64,000 nt of DNA. It comes from CAZVKN01 sp964627035 (lineage in GTDB: Bacteria; Electryoneota; AABM5-125-24; Hatepunaeales; Hatepunaeaceae). This document shows, one piece after another, positions 34,677 to 43,096 of this stretch. A program made the position numbers and the translations under genes. The notes beneath the pieces are model-generated. The model was not told the origin of the DNA. It did not search any database and was given only the letters and a program-made list of their open reading frames with translations. Within the stretch, counting starts at the first letter, position 1, and each line of letters starts with the position of its first letter. The stretch lies in the NCBI GenBank assembly GCA_964627035.1, contig CAZVKN010000001.1:1-64000 (forward strand), read 5' to 3'.

Positions 34677-35377
34677 TACACATGAACTCGGTTGGGGAGA
34701 CCGACAATGTTCAGGAATTCGTCAAGATCAGATAAATCTTCAACCAGTGCGGATGAATTGTGTTGTTTCAACTCATCAATGTCAATACCTCCGGTGGCGA
34801 CCGCCAATGTGTTAGCGCCCATCTTCCTGCCATTCTCAATATCTAAAGGTGTATCGCCGATCACCCAAACATGTTCTGAGCTGAATTCAATGTCATAATG
34901 TTTGCATGCTCTCTGTTTGGCAATTCTAAGAATCTCAGCTCTATCAATGCTGTCGCTACCAAATCCGCCAGTCTGGAAATATTGTCCAACATTGAGTTTG
35001 TTTAGTTTAATGTATGCTGCCTCTTTTTCATTACCTGTTCCCAATGCAAGATATGCGTTAGGTTCATGGTGAAGGCACTCCAGCAGTTTATCAACCCCCG
35101 GTAGTAATCTGCAGACCTTCCAATTAAGGATTTCATCCTTCAGATAGCGCAGGTAAAGCGAGATAAATTTCTGATAGTGATTCTGAAAATCTTCCACAGG
35201 TTGATTATGATTAATTAGAATCTGCTTAAATATCCACATATCAGTTCGACCGTGTGGACGGATTCCTTCCGCTGCGTTTGCAATCTTGTAAACGTCTTCA
35301 AAAGCGAGTTCAAAGGCTCTGCGACCCAAACCGAAAGTATTGCAGAGAGTACCGTCAACATCAAATATCAACAGCAC
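34676..35377 (-). CDS. HAD-superfamily hydrolase, phosphoglycolate phosphatase-like
   Basis: A 233-residue HAD with the N-terminal motif I FDVDGTLCNT (nucleophile D6, acid D8), a helical cap domain at about 15-90, motif II 'LALGTGN' (T), and the C-terminal motif 'VWVIGDTPLDIENGRKMGANTLAVATG' with the Mg-binding Asp. It resembles phosphoglycolate and pyrophosphate phosphatases; the substrate is not evident. It lies between acylphosphatase (22 bp upstream) and the LPS kinase-like gene (1-bp overlap). The operon may combine metabolite repair with envelope modification. Confidence 0.88.
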   Translation of the reverse strand: MLLIFDVDGTLCNTFGLGRRAFELAFEDVYKIANAAEGIRPHGRTDMWIFKQILINHNQPVEDFQNHYQKFISLYLRYLKDEILNWKVCRLLPGVDKLLECLHHEPNAYLALGTGNEKEAAYIKLNKLNVGQYFQTGGFGSDSIDRAEILRIAKQRACKHYDIEFSSEHVWVIGDTPLDIENGRKMGANTLAVATGGIDIDELKQHNSSALVEDLSDLDEFLNIVGLPNRVHV

Positions 35378-35399
35378 AGGTGAATGCGGATCTTGGTTG

Positions 35400-35675
35400 T
35401 CAGTCAGTGATGATCCTGAAGTTATTATAGTTATTCAGAGATGGGTTAAACCGTAACTTCACGTCATCAATCCTACTGAAACCGTTACCTAATTTCAGGT
35501 TCTCAATAAAGTGCTCTATCTGTAGTCTGTTTCCTTCGATCCAAGCTTCAACCGTTCCATCACGTAAGTTCTTGACTGTACCGGATAATCCGAGTTTGAC
35601 AGCAGTTTTCTCGACAAACCATCGGAATCCCACACCCTGAACACGACCGTGAAAAATTATGTGTGCATTTATCAC
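35400..35675 (-). CDS. acyP: acylphosphatase
   Basis: A 91-residue single-domain enzyme. The signature 'FHGRVQGVGFRWFVEKTA' holds catalytic R18, and 'SGTVKNLRDGTVEAWIEG' holds catalytic N36. It hydrolyses acyl phosphates such as acetyl phosphate or 1,3-bisphosphoglycerate in the cytosol. It is 2 bp downstream of the LeuC-type gene and 22 bp upstream of the HAD hydrolase on the minus strand, so it belongs to the same run of genes. Confidence 0.96.
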   Translation of the reverse strand: MINAHIIFHGRVQGVGFRWFVEKTAVKLGLSGTVKNLRDGTVEAWIEGNRLQIEHFIENLKLGNGFSRIDDVKLRFNPSLNNYNNFRIITD

Positions 35676-35677
35676 GT

Positions 35678-36928
35678 TTAGCTTACCGATGACGGGATCT
35701 CACCCATTATTGCAGCAGTTGCAGCGACCAACGGGCTTGACAGATATACTTCAGAATCACGAGATCCCATCCTGCCACGAAAATTGCGGTTTGTCGTTGC
35801 AAGGCATTTTTCACCGGGTGCCATTATACCTTGATGCGCCCCGAGACATGGGCCGCAACCTGGGTTTAATATGACCGCACCTGCGTCAATCAAAGTCTCA
35901 AATATCCCATTTTTCATCGCTTCTTTGTAGATTTTCATTGAGCCTGGTATTACGAGCAACCGGACGTGCGGAGATATCTGTTGATCCTTGAGAATATCAG
36001 CAGCGATTTGCAGATCATCAAGACGACCGTTGGTGCAAGAACCGATGACAATCTGATCCAGACGGATACATGCAGCCTGAGAAAGCGGTACGACATTGTC
36101 CACATGATGAGGCTTGGCTATTTGAGGTTCCAGCTCTTCGGCATTGATGACATGGCTCTCAATGTAAACGGCATCGTTATCTGCCTCGACAGGTGTATAG
36201 GGATCATTGGTTCGGGGCTTAAGATATTCTTCTGTCTTTTTATCAAAAGGCACTACTGCAAACTTTGCACCCATCTCCATTGACATATTTGAAAGAGTGA
36301 ATCTGCCGGAAACAGACATATCAGATATTGTCGTTCCATAGAATTCTATCGCTTTATAGTCTGCACCTCTGGATGTCAGTCTGCCGAGCAGGAAGAGAAT
36401 CAGATCCTTTGGTGAAACACCGGGGTTAAATTTTCCGTTCACCTCTATGCGGATTGACTCAGGAACCCTAAGCCACAGCTCACCCGTAGCCCACACAGCA
36501 GCCATTTCCGTTGCACCGATGCCGGTTGATGCTGCGGCGAGACACCCGTAAGATGTTGTGTGCGAGTCTGTACCGAGAATCAATTCACCGGGCAGGGCAT
36601 GACCGTTTTCGATCATTACTTGATGACATATACCGGCTCGAATATCATAGAAGTACTTTATGCCTTGCTCGTTTGCAAATTCACGAATTGATTTATGTGC
36701 CGTAGCGGTTCTCTCTGATTCTGCAGGTGCTCGATGATCCAAAGGGATAATAATCCGATCTGGATTAAACACTTTATCTGCTCCGATTGTCCGAAAATGT
36801 TTGATAACCAAACCTGCATTATCGTGTGACATCACTTTATCAGGTCTGGCAGTTACGAGTTGTCCGGGTGAAACTGAATCACTGCCGGATTTCATCGCTA
36901 ATACTTTTTCTGCAATTGTTTTAGGCAT
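35678..36928 (-). CDS. leuC: 3-isopropylmalate dehydratase large subunit / homoaconitase-family LeuC
   Basis: A 416-residue aconitase-superfamily large subunit of the shorter, archaeal/thermophile LeuC type. [4Fe-4S] ligands are visible in 'VIGSCTNGR' and 'NPGCGPCLG'. Substrate-side motifs include 'IIPLDHRAPAES', 'LPGELILGTDSHTTSYGCLAAASTGIGATEMAAVWATGE' and 'TTNRNFRGRMGS'. It isomerises 2- and 3-isopropylmalate in leucine synthesis with a separate small subunit LeuD. No leuD or other leu gene is in the window. Homoaconitase (lysine route) or dimethylmalate dehydratase activity cannot be excluded for this clade. Confidence 0.88.
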   Translation of the reverse strand: MPKTIAEKVLAMKSGSDSVSPGQLVTARPDKVMSHDNAGLVIKHFRTIGADKVFNPDRIIIPLDHRAPAESERTATAHKSIREFANEQGIKYFYDIRAGICHQVMIENGHALPGELILGTDSHTTSYGCLAAASTGIGATEMAAVWATGELWLRVPESIRIEVNGKFNPGVSPKDLILFLLGRLTSRGADYKAIEFYGTTISDMSVSGRFTLSNMSMEMGAKFAVVPFDKKTEEYLKPRTNDPYTPVEADNDAVYIESHVINAEELEPQIAKPHHVDNVVPLSQAACIRLDQIVIGSCTNGRLDDLQIAADILKDQQISPHVRLLVIPGSMKIYKEAMKNGIFETLIDAGAVILNPGCGPCLGAHQGIMAPGEKCLATTNRNFRGRMGSRDSEVYLSSPLVAATAAIMGEIPSSVS

Positions 36929-36952
36929 AGTTTTAATATAATCTCAGAATTA

Positions 36953-37071
36953 GGTAGTGTCAGGCAATAGCCAATATTGCAACTTCACGCCGAAATGACA
37001 ATAAGTTGTAAAATTGTAGTCGGGTTTGTCTCAACCACGACTACAGTATGTCAACCATTGCCTGACACTAC
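36953..37071. mobile_element. MITE-like element with 15-bp terminal inverted repeats and target duplication
   Basis: A non-coding element of about 119 bp sits between leuC and the PP2C gene. Perfect 15-bp inverted repeats (GTAGTGTCAGGCAAT at 36954-36968 and its complement at 37057-37071) bound it. A 9-bp direct repeat, TCAGAATTA, flanks it at 36944-36952 and 37072-37080 and reads as a target-site duplication. Inside is a degenerate copy of the GTAGTCGGG palindrome (37016-37044). No transposase is encoded, so it would move in trans using a related insertion sequence elsewhere in the genome. Confidence 0.75.
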
Positions 37072-37108
37072 TCAGAATTATTGAAAACTTGATATTAGTC
37101 AATTCTCA

Positions 37109-37855
37109 TCACAATTCATAATGTATATGGACTATAGAGATATTGTCTTTTCCACCGTTCTGCTTTGCGGAGTGCACTAACTTCTCCAGTGGATCAGGCA
37201 TCTGCATTATTTTCTTGATATCAGCATCAGACAGCATATCGGACAGCCCGTCACTGCAGAGCAGCAAAGAAAAATCGTTATTTTGGGGAACTGCTATCTT
37301 GTTAAAATCACAGAAAATGGTTTCATCACCACCGAATGAATTTACAATAATGTTTGAAGGAACATTTGGATCGCCGGTAAACTCTCGAAGAGTGTGGTCG
37401 CGTGAAATCTGTGATAATTCCTTCTTACTGAAGCTGTAAAGCCTACTGTCACCAACATTTAAATAATATGTTGAGCCTTCATAGATCAGTACTCCGATAA
37501 GAGTTGTTCCCATGCCGCGTGTTTTAATTGATGTAGCGGCAACGGCACGGACCTGATTGTGTATTTCATTCGCACATTGATTAATCTGAGCTTTAAGCTC
37601 TGGTGAGGAAAGATTGCGTTTCAGGCTTGATATCTTGGCTTTTAACAGGTTAAGAGTCAGTTCACTTGCAATTTCTCCGGCTTGATGTCCACCCACGCCA
37701 TCTGCTACCGCAAGGATACAACTGTTTGAGTTATCTGCGTTAAAATCCTGAGAATAGCTGCTATCTCGGAAGATTGTCTGATCTATCAGAATCATATCTT
37801 CATTCTGCTTCCGAACGCAACCTACATCGGAAACCGCCGATATATGTAGTCTCAA
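37109..37855 (-). CDS. PP2C-family serine/threonine protein phosphatase
   Basis: A 248-residue PP2C (PPM) phosphatase of the bacterial PrpC/Stp type. Metal-binding motifs are in order: 'SDVGCVRKQNEDMI', 'ILAVADGVGGHQAGEIASE', 'GMGTTLIGVLIYEGSTYYLNVGDSRLYSF', 'LSQISRDHTLREF', 'LLLCSDGLSDMLSD' and 'GGKDNISIVHIHYE'. It removes phosphate from Ser/Thr residues with Mn2+/Mg2+. A cognate kinase is not in the window. It is divergent from the proline-rich envelope operon that begins at 38094. The gap 37856-38003 shows no clear element. Confidence 0.94.
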   Translation of the reverse strand: MRLHISAVSDVGCVRKQNEDMILIDQTIFRDSSYSQDFNADNSNSCILAVADGVGGHQAGEIASELTLNLLKAKISSLKRNLSSPELKAQINQCANEIHNQVRAVAATSIKTRGMGTTLIGVLIYEGSTYYLNVGDSRLYSFSKKELSQISRDHTLREFTGDPNVPSNIIVNSFGGDETIFCDFNKIAVPQNNDFSLLLCSDGLSDMLSDADIKKIMQMPDPLEKLVHSAKQNGGKDNISIVHIHYEL

Positions 37856-38003
37856 CAGAGGACTCCTAATCCGGTTTACCAGTAATGTAGCAATTTAGGG
37901 CGGTAAGCGTTGAATGTCAAGTTGACTGAAACAGTAATAAACTAACGAGAATATTGAAGTGAACCGAATATTGCTAAAACATCTTAGTTTGAGGGCATTA
38001 ACT

Positions 38004-38061
38004 TTGTAGTCGGGCTTGTCTCAAGCCCGACGTCGAGGTTGAGGACAACCTCGACTACAAA
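38004..38061. repeat. compound palindrome, two hairpins in an outer stem
   Basis: An outer inverted repeat TTTGTAGTCG (38004-38013) pairs with CGACTACAAA (38052-38061). Inside are two hairpins: TCGGGCTTG/CAAGCCCGA (38010-38030) and GTCGAGGTT/AACCTCGAC (38032-38054). The first shares its core with the repeat at 12705. The element ends 32 bp before the start of the envelope operon and may form a cloverleaf in RNA or a cruciform in DNA. Confidence 0.75.
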
Positions 38062-38093
38062 ATCACCCCACAATCATCCTGATTGCGACAATA

Positions 38094-38753
38094 ATGACAC
38101 TAATCATTGCAATCGCAGCTTATGTTATGTTTCGCTTGAAGGAGAAACGTAAAGGTCAGTTCAAGACCAGCGATACACCTGCGTCCTCAATTGCGGCAAG
38201 TTCCTCACTATCTCCGGAAATCCTTGAGATCCAAAAGCTGCAGGGTAACGTTGGTGCACCGACAATGAGTTCAGTTGGTCCAAAACCTAGTACTGCTCCT
38301 AATGTTGCGATAACAGATATCGGGTCAGTCGGTCCCAAACCAAGTGCCGCTCCACGAATACCCGACAATATGCCAAATATTCCTGATGCAGGAGTAGTAG
38401 CGACACCTGTTCCGACTGTCGTTAATGTTAGTGTTCCACCTCAGGCTGCATCTGCTCCCGCACCGGTTATTCAGCCCCAACCGGTTCAACCGACTGCGGT
38501 AACCCCGGCAGATCCACCTCTGGAGCAACCCGCGCCACAACCGGCACAACCTCAGACACAGCCGCTAAGCCAGACGCAATCAGCATTTCTAAACTCGTTA
38601 AAAGTATCCGGAGCTGAAACTGAGGAAGAGGCACCTCCTCCGGTGGATCAATCTCACGGATCATTCCGACGCTTTCAAGTGCCCAAGCAGAAACAAGCTC
38701 CGCCGAATACTCCGCCATCCCAATCGAAAAATGATGATGCAATGTGGAAATAG
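38094..38753 (+). CDS. proline/alanine/glutamine-rich single-span membrane protein
   Basis: A 219-residue protein that I do not recognise. One N-terminal transmembrane helix ('MTLIIAIAAYVMF') is followed by a basic stop 'RLKEKRKGQFK', which predicts the remainder in the cytosol. The rest is low-complexity, rich in Pro, Ala, Gln and Ser. It contains the short repeat 'SVGPKPS(T/A)AP' twice (about 61-90) and Pro-Gln tracts at about 140-170. No start signal is obvious; hydrophobic codons continue a few positions upstream, so the true start could be a non-ATG codon. It overlaps the next gene by 23 bp and is first in the envelope operon. Confidence 0.6.
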   Translation: MTLIIAIAAYVMFRLKEKRKGQFKTSDTPASSIAASSSLSPEILEIQKLQGNVGAPTMSSVGPKPSTAPNVAITDIGSVGPKPSAAPRIPDNMPNIPDAGVVATPVPTVVNVSVPPQAASAPAPVIQPQPVQPTAVTPADPPLEQPAPQPAQPQTQPLSQTQSAFLNSLKVSGAETEEEAPPPVDQSHGSFRRFQVPKQKQAPPNTPPSQSKNDDAMWK

Positions 38754-39372
38754 GATTCGGCTATCATCCTTACTATTTATAGCCTTATTACTGTTTTCAA
38801 CTGTTAGCAGCGCCACATACAGGGTACTTCTGATCAAACCGGAAGTCACACTGAATTTTCTGTCATCAGAACATCAGGTTTTCAAAACCGAAGTTGAACA
38901 CTCATTTTGGGAATCCACTCTTGGTGAAGATTATTCGCTTGATATTAAACCTGAATCAGGACTGGACAAGTTGCTCGATATATATGCTTTCATCATCCTG
39001 CCGGGAATAGTGTGTCTGAGTGAATCAAACATCCTGTCGCTCAATGAATATCATACTAAGAAAGGTGGGTTGCTGCTAATCGGAGAAAATGGCATAAGAA
39101 ATATCGGAGGAGACAATGCAACCGATCTTACGGAAAGACTGTTTGAATCTGAGATCCAGAAAGTGAATGACGATGACCGGGATTCTTACAAACTTCAATT
39201 CCGGTACGGTCTGCCGGGCTCTATGGCACTTCCTCCAGGAAAAATGTTCCGGTTAGCTGAAGACGCAGCACCTCTATTTTTGACATCACCTGATGGAACG
39301 GAAATCGGTGCTGTATGGAAGAACATGGATGAACCGCTGTACGACAATCTACAAAGACGGGCTTTGCAGTAA
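38731..39372 (+). pseudogene. 5' part of a frameshifted GATase1-like / deacetylase-like envelope protein
   Basis: A 213-residue frame with a signal peptide (about residues 6-27, 'LSSLLFIALLLFSTVSSA') and a Rossmann-like GATase1/ThuA-type domain ('YRVLLIKPEV', 'YAFIILPGIVCLSESNILSLNEYHTKKGGLLLIGENG'). It stops at 39372, nine bases before the next ATG in another frame. The intact paralogue at 40934-43096 continues through the equivalent point without a break, so this is the N-terminal half of one gene of about 734 codons interrupted by a one-base shift near 39333-39372. It may be a true pseudogene, a sequencing error or an unusual recoding site. Confidence 0.7.
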
Positions 39373-39380
39373 GCAGAACT

Positions 39381-40934
39381 ATGGATGGGGGTAGGATTGC
39401 CTGGTTTGGAATCAATCTCAGCAGTATTCTTTTCGATCCGGACGAAGAATCATCCTTTCGTGACATGATAGTACAACTTGTAGATTGGCTGGCGGGTGAA
39501 AACACAATTACAATTGATCCATGGAAAAACGGAAAGTTCGGTGCGTTTATCATAAACGGTATTGTGAATGACAAGAGTACAGACATTTTAAAACCTGCAA
39601 AATTTTTTAGTGAGCTTGATATTAAAAACTCCCTGAGTCTCCCTATCGAAAGGTATGGTAATTACTCTCAATGGTTGCAAAATGATTTTGATATGAAAGG
39701 TGAATGCTTATTACACGGGGATCTGACCGACAATGGCAAGATAAGCTCTGCAGAGATGCAGATGCGGAGATTACTGAGCTTGGTGTCGGATATGAAAGGT
39801 CAAATGAAAAAGCCGACCGGATTTTTTCCGACAATAACCGGTATGAACGAGCACAGTCTCAAAGCACTTGTGGATGCCAATTTTGATTATCTATATTCCA
39901 ATGAAGAATTGGAACAGCAGTATCCTGAAATTATTCGGCCTGATGTATATAATGTTGATTCCACCCGCATTATCCGTTTACCCGAATTGATCCGAATTGG
40001 TGTGAGTAATGAATTTGAAGTGGTTGACGAAAACAGATTCCCTGAGTTGCTGGATGCACTGAGGATTATGTACGGACTAAGTGGCATCATCTATGACGGA
40101 GAAGAGTTAAGCAGTGATTATTATTCAGGCTTGCTGGAGGAGTTGGCACTTACCGTCCATGCAGATTCCTCAATCTGGCTGACAACAGGCAGCGAAGTTG
40201 CTAACTGGGTGAATGACCGCGATGGAATGGTGCTGAATAGCAGAATTAAGAAGGATCGTATTAATTTAGAGCTGAAGAACCTAAACGATCATCCGGTTGA
40301 AACCGTGTTTCTAAGAATTTACCCGCCTCTGTTTGATAGTGGCTTGGAAATAATCTCAGCATCCAATAAGTGCATACTTTTTGATAACGGATACTATTAC
40401 CGGATGAAGATTCCGGCACTTTTTGCGGGAGAGATTTTAACGGTGGTTTTGGAATGGAAAAATGAGATTCCTCTTCGCACAGAAACTCCTGCTGCATTAT
40501 CTTGGTTTTTTATTGTAATTTTAGGAGCATCGTTTATATTTATAGTATGGTCGTTCACATACTTTATGTTCTCGAATAAGAAGATAAAGGTAACAACTTC
40601 GGGTGGCAGACCGCCAAAACAAAAAAAGGTGCAGCCGATTGCTTCTCGCCCTATCCGCAAACCGGTTACCAAACCTGAAGTTCACAATGTTATTGCACAA
40701 CAGCCTCTAACAGAACGGACGGTTCCAAGTCCTCCGGCAGAACCTCAGATGAAGGTGAGATCAACGGTTCGACCGTATCATATTAGCCGGACTACCATTA
40801 GAAAACCCAATTCGGTAAACATAGTCACCGAACAGCTTGAAAAAGAGAGGGATTCACGATCACAAGAAAACGGATTGCCGCAGGATATGACAGATAAGAT
40901 AGGAAATAACGACACGAATGAGGATTGGACCTAA
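39381..40934 (+). pseudogene. 3' part of the same frameshifted gene: deacetylase-like domain, membrane helix, proline-rich tail
   Basis: A 517-codon frame. Upstream of the ATG the same frame reads TGFAVSRT before 'MDGGRIAWFGINLS', the end of the GATase1-like domain. A polysaccharide-deacetylase-like barrel follows at about 50-235 ('KFGAFIINGIVND', 'ECLLHGDLTD', 'KKPTGFFPTITGMNEHSLKALVDANFDYLYS'). The usual metal-binding Asp and His-x-x-x-His are not recognisable. A beta domain, a transmembrane helix ('LSWFFIVILGASFIFIVWSF', about 373-392) and a Pro/Arg/Lys-rich tail of about 130 residues, probably cytosolic, complete it. The next start overlaps the stop (TAATG). Confidence 0.65.
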
Positions 40935-43096
40935 TGTCTATTGATCCACAGAAAACCTATGATGATAAACCCCAAAGTAAAAATATTTGGGATCAGATTA
41001 GCAAGCTAACAAAAGTTACCGCCAAGAAGGGTTTCTTTATGTTTCAGTTGTTGCTCGCTGCAGGATCAATGTTTGCCATATCATGGTGGGGCTACACGCA
41101 GGTAATGAAGCATGTATTAGGTCGTTTTGAGCCATTTGGAGATACATCGGTTCAGATTACTGATCTGCACGGAGTATTGGCGACTCCAAGTGTGATTCTG
41201 GTTGATCCGGTTCGTACGGAAGAATTTTTCAGGCATGACGGGGATACGATTATATGGCCCTATATTGAAAGAAGAGATGATTGGCCCCTTGCTGACACAC
41301 TGTGGTATGCAACCGAGATGGAAGAAGAGGAAGACGATGTGGAAGCATGGGATATCATGGCAAGAAAGGAGCTGGATGAACATGTTCGTCTGATTGTAGA
41401 TTATTGGAAGGATGTGATGTTCCAGCATGAGATACCATATAAGACGATCAAAGAACCTGGGTTAACAGACATCTCATTTGGGAAGTATAATCTGTTAGTT
41501 TTGCCGGCTACACTGTTGCTTTCCGAAGAAGAGAAGAGGGGTATTAAGGAATTTGTCTCCTACGGTGGGGGAGTGATAATGATCTGGTATCCGGGTATTC
41601 GTGATGAGAATGGACGATGGAAAGGGAGTGAATTTCTAGAGCAGATCACCGGTGCACTAGTGTCGCGACCGGTTAAAGATTCTACCGGTGGTACGGGTAT
41701 GATATTGAAAGGAAACAGCCCGCTAACCGCATCAATTCCCCCCGGCACTCATCTCGAATTTTACACCTATAACGGGTATGTCACCCTTGATATTGTTGAG
41801 CCAAGAACCAAGAGTGATGCATTTTGGTTTGCACCTTACTGGAAGGGTAAGTCGTACGGATCAGAGAGTTTGATCACTCACGGAAGTTACGTCGAAGGTC
41901 GTTTTGTTTGGATTAGCACAGTCCCTGAGTCAGTTCAGGAGCATAAAGACAGCTATGAAGTGATGGACAAGGTGGTAACCAATGCCATTGCCTGGGCGAG
42001 TGGAAGACCGGTAATCGGCTTCAACTACTGGCCCGAAGGATACCAAGCCGGTGCGAGTATTCTGTTTGAGGCGAAAGGACGAAAGTCAGATCTCTATAAT
42101 TTCATTGCTGATGCTAACAACTATGGTATTGTTCCTGATCTGATAGTTGAACGGAACGCTTTCCCGCCGAAATTTAAAACTGACGCTTTGAAAGTCGGAG
42201 ATTTTGTTCTTTCAACCGGTTACCCACCACAACTCGCCGGTCTTTCTATGAAAGATCAATTGACATGGATTGAATTCCATAAAGAGAGGCTTCAACAACA
42301 GATAGGAAAAGAAGCGATTGGGCTGTTCCCGATTGATTGGAATTATGATGAAGCGACACTGACTGCCGCAGCGAGATCGGACATCCAATATATCCTCGCC
42401 AATCCCAATCCGAGATTTTACGGACCGAGTAAACGGTATGTTAGGGCGGGGGCGTGGTGGACATTCGCCAGTAAAGAGCTTCTCAGCACCTGTCCCAAAG
42501 TTCAGGTCAGTGCTCAGGAGTGGATGGAACATGCTGGAATCAGAGGAAAGAAGGCGTTAATGAATGCTTTAGAGAGAGATATGAAACGGGTTTACCTTGC
42601 AGGAGGTATGTATATAGGGATATTTAATCCTGAGATGTTACAACCCAAAGGATTAAGCTCTCTTCCTACATTACTTCATACCAAGCTCGATTCAGCCGGA
42701 TTTTGGTACACCTCAACCTCAAATCTGATGAATCGCTTTGGAGCTTGTCAGGACATTCGTGTAGCATCTGAACCGGTTACAGAGAGTCGCTTGAGAGTTA
42801 CATTAACTAATGAAGGGAAAAAGGTCATTAAGAATGTGACATTTCAGGTGTTTCTCAGCAGTGAATATGAGGAAGTTAATGTGGTTTCTCAAGTTGTGGG
42901 GATGTCTGTTGAGAAGGTAAATTGGGCTCGTGAAAAGGGGGTGTGCTATTTCACAGTTCCGGAATTAAAGCCAAGAACAAATTTAGCAGTTTTTCTCGAT
43001 GTAAGTAGTGAGCTGGAAGAGACATTGGAAACTCCGAGTTTCTTCAGAAGATTATTTAACTTGAAACTGTTACAGAATTTGGGGAAAGACAAATGA
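40934..43096 (+). CDS. membrane-anchored GATase1-like plus deacetylase-like envelope protein
   Basis: A 720-residue protein. A short cytosolic start precedes one transmembrane helix (about 31-50, 'FMFQLLLAAGSMFAISWWGY'). A large outside part has a GATase1-like domain at about 150-340 ('YNLLVLPATLLLSEEEKRGIKEFVSYGGGVIMIWYPG') and a polysaccharide-deacetylase-like barrel at about 355-575 ('EGYQAGASILFEAKGRKSDLYNFIADANNYGIVPDLIV', 'AIGLFPIDWNYDEATL'), then a beta domain. The catalytic D-D/H-x-x-x-H set of NodB enzymes is not seen, which suggests a binding role. It is a paralogue of the preceding broken gene. The ATG at 40934 overlaps the previous stop; a TTG nine bases earlier is less likely. 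Confidence 0.65.
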   Translation: MSIDPQKTYDDKPQSKNIWDQISKLTKVTAKKGFFMFQLLLAAGSMFAISWWGYTQVMKHVLGRFEPFGDTSVQITDLHGVLATPSVILVDPVRTEEFFRHDGDTIIWPYIERRDDWPLADTLWYATEMEEEEDDVEAWDIMARKELDEHVRLIVDYWKDVMFQHEIPYKTIKEPGLTDISFGKYNLLVLPATLLLSEEEKRGIKEFVSYGGGVIMIWYPGIRDENGRWKGSEFLEQITGALVSRPVKDSTGGTGMILKGNSPLTASIPPGTHLEFYTYNGYVTLDIVEPRTKSDAFWFAPYWKGKSYGSESLITHGSYVEGRFVWISTVPESVQEHKDSYEVMDKVVTNAIAWASGRPVIGFNYWPEGYQAGASILFEAKGRKSDLYNFIADANNYGIVPDLIVERNAFPPKFKTDALKVGDFVLSTGYPPQLAGLSMKDQLTWIEFHKERLQQQIGKEAIGLFPIDWNYDEATLTAAARSDIQYILANPNPRFYGPSKRYVRAGAWWTFASKELLSTCPKVQVSAQEWMEHAGIRGKKALMNALERDMKRVYLAGGMYIGIFNPEMLQPKGLSSLPTLLHTKLDSAGFWYTSTSNLMNRFGACQDIRVASEPVTESRLRVTLTNEGKKVIKNVTFQVFLSSEYEEVNVVSQVVGMSVEKVNWAREKGVCYFTVPELKPRTNLAVFLDVSSELEETLETPSFFRRLFNLKLLQNLGKDK

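Noticed and set aside
34692..36283. Plus-strand frames opposite the HAD, acyP and leuC genes
   Set aside because: They have no family signature, no ribosome-binding sites and odd composition; they mirror well-supported genes on the minus strand.
38094..38753. Reading the proline-rich frame as a non-coding shadow of a minus-strand gene
   Set aside because: The minus-strand frames there are short and arginine/cysteine-rich nonsense, while the plus frame has a membrane helix, a basic stop and an overlap with the next gene typical of an operon.
39340..39372. Programmed -1 ribosomal frameshifting site
   Set aside because: No slippery heptamer or following pseudoknot is apparent in the overlap of the two frames, so an indel is the simpler reading.
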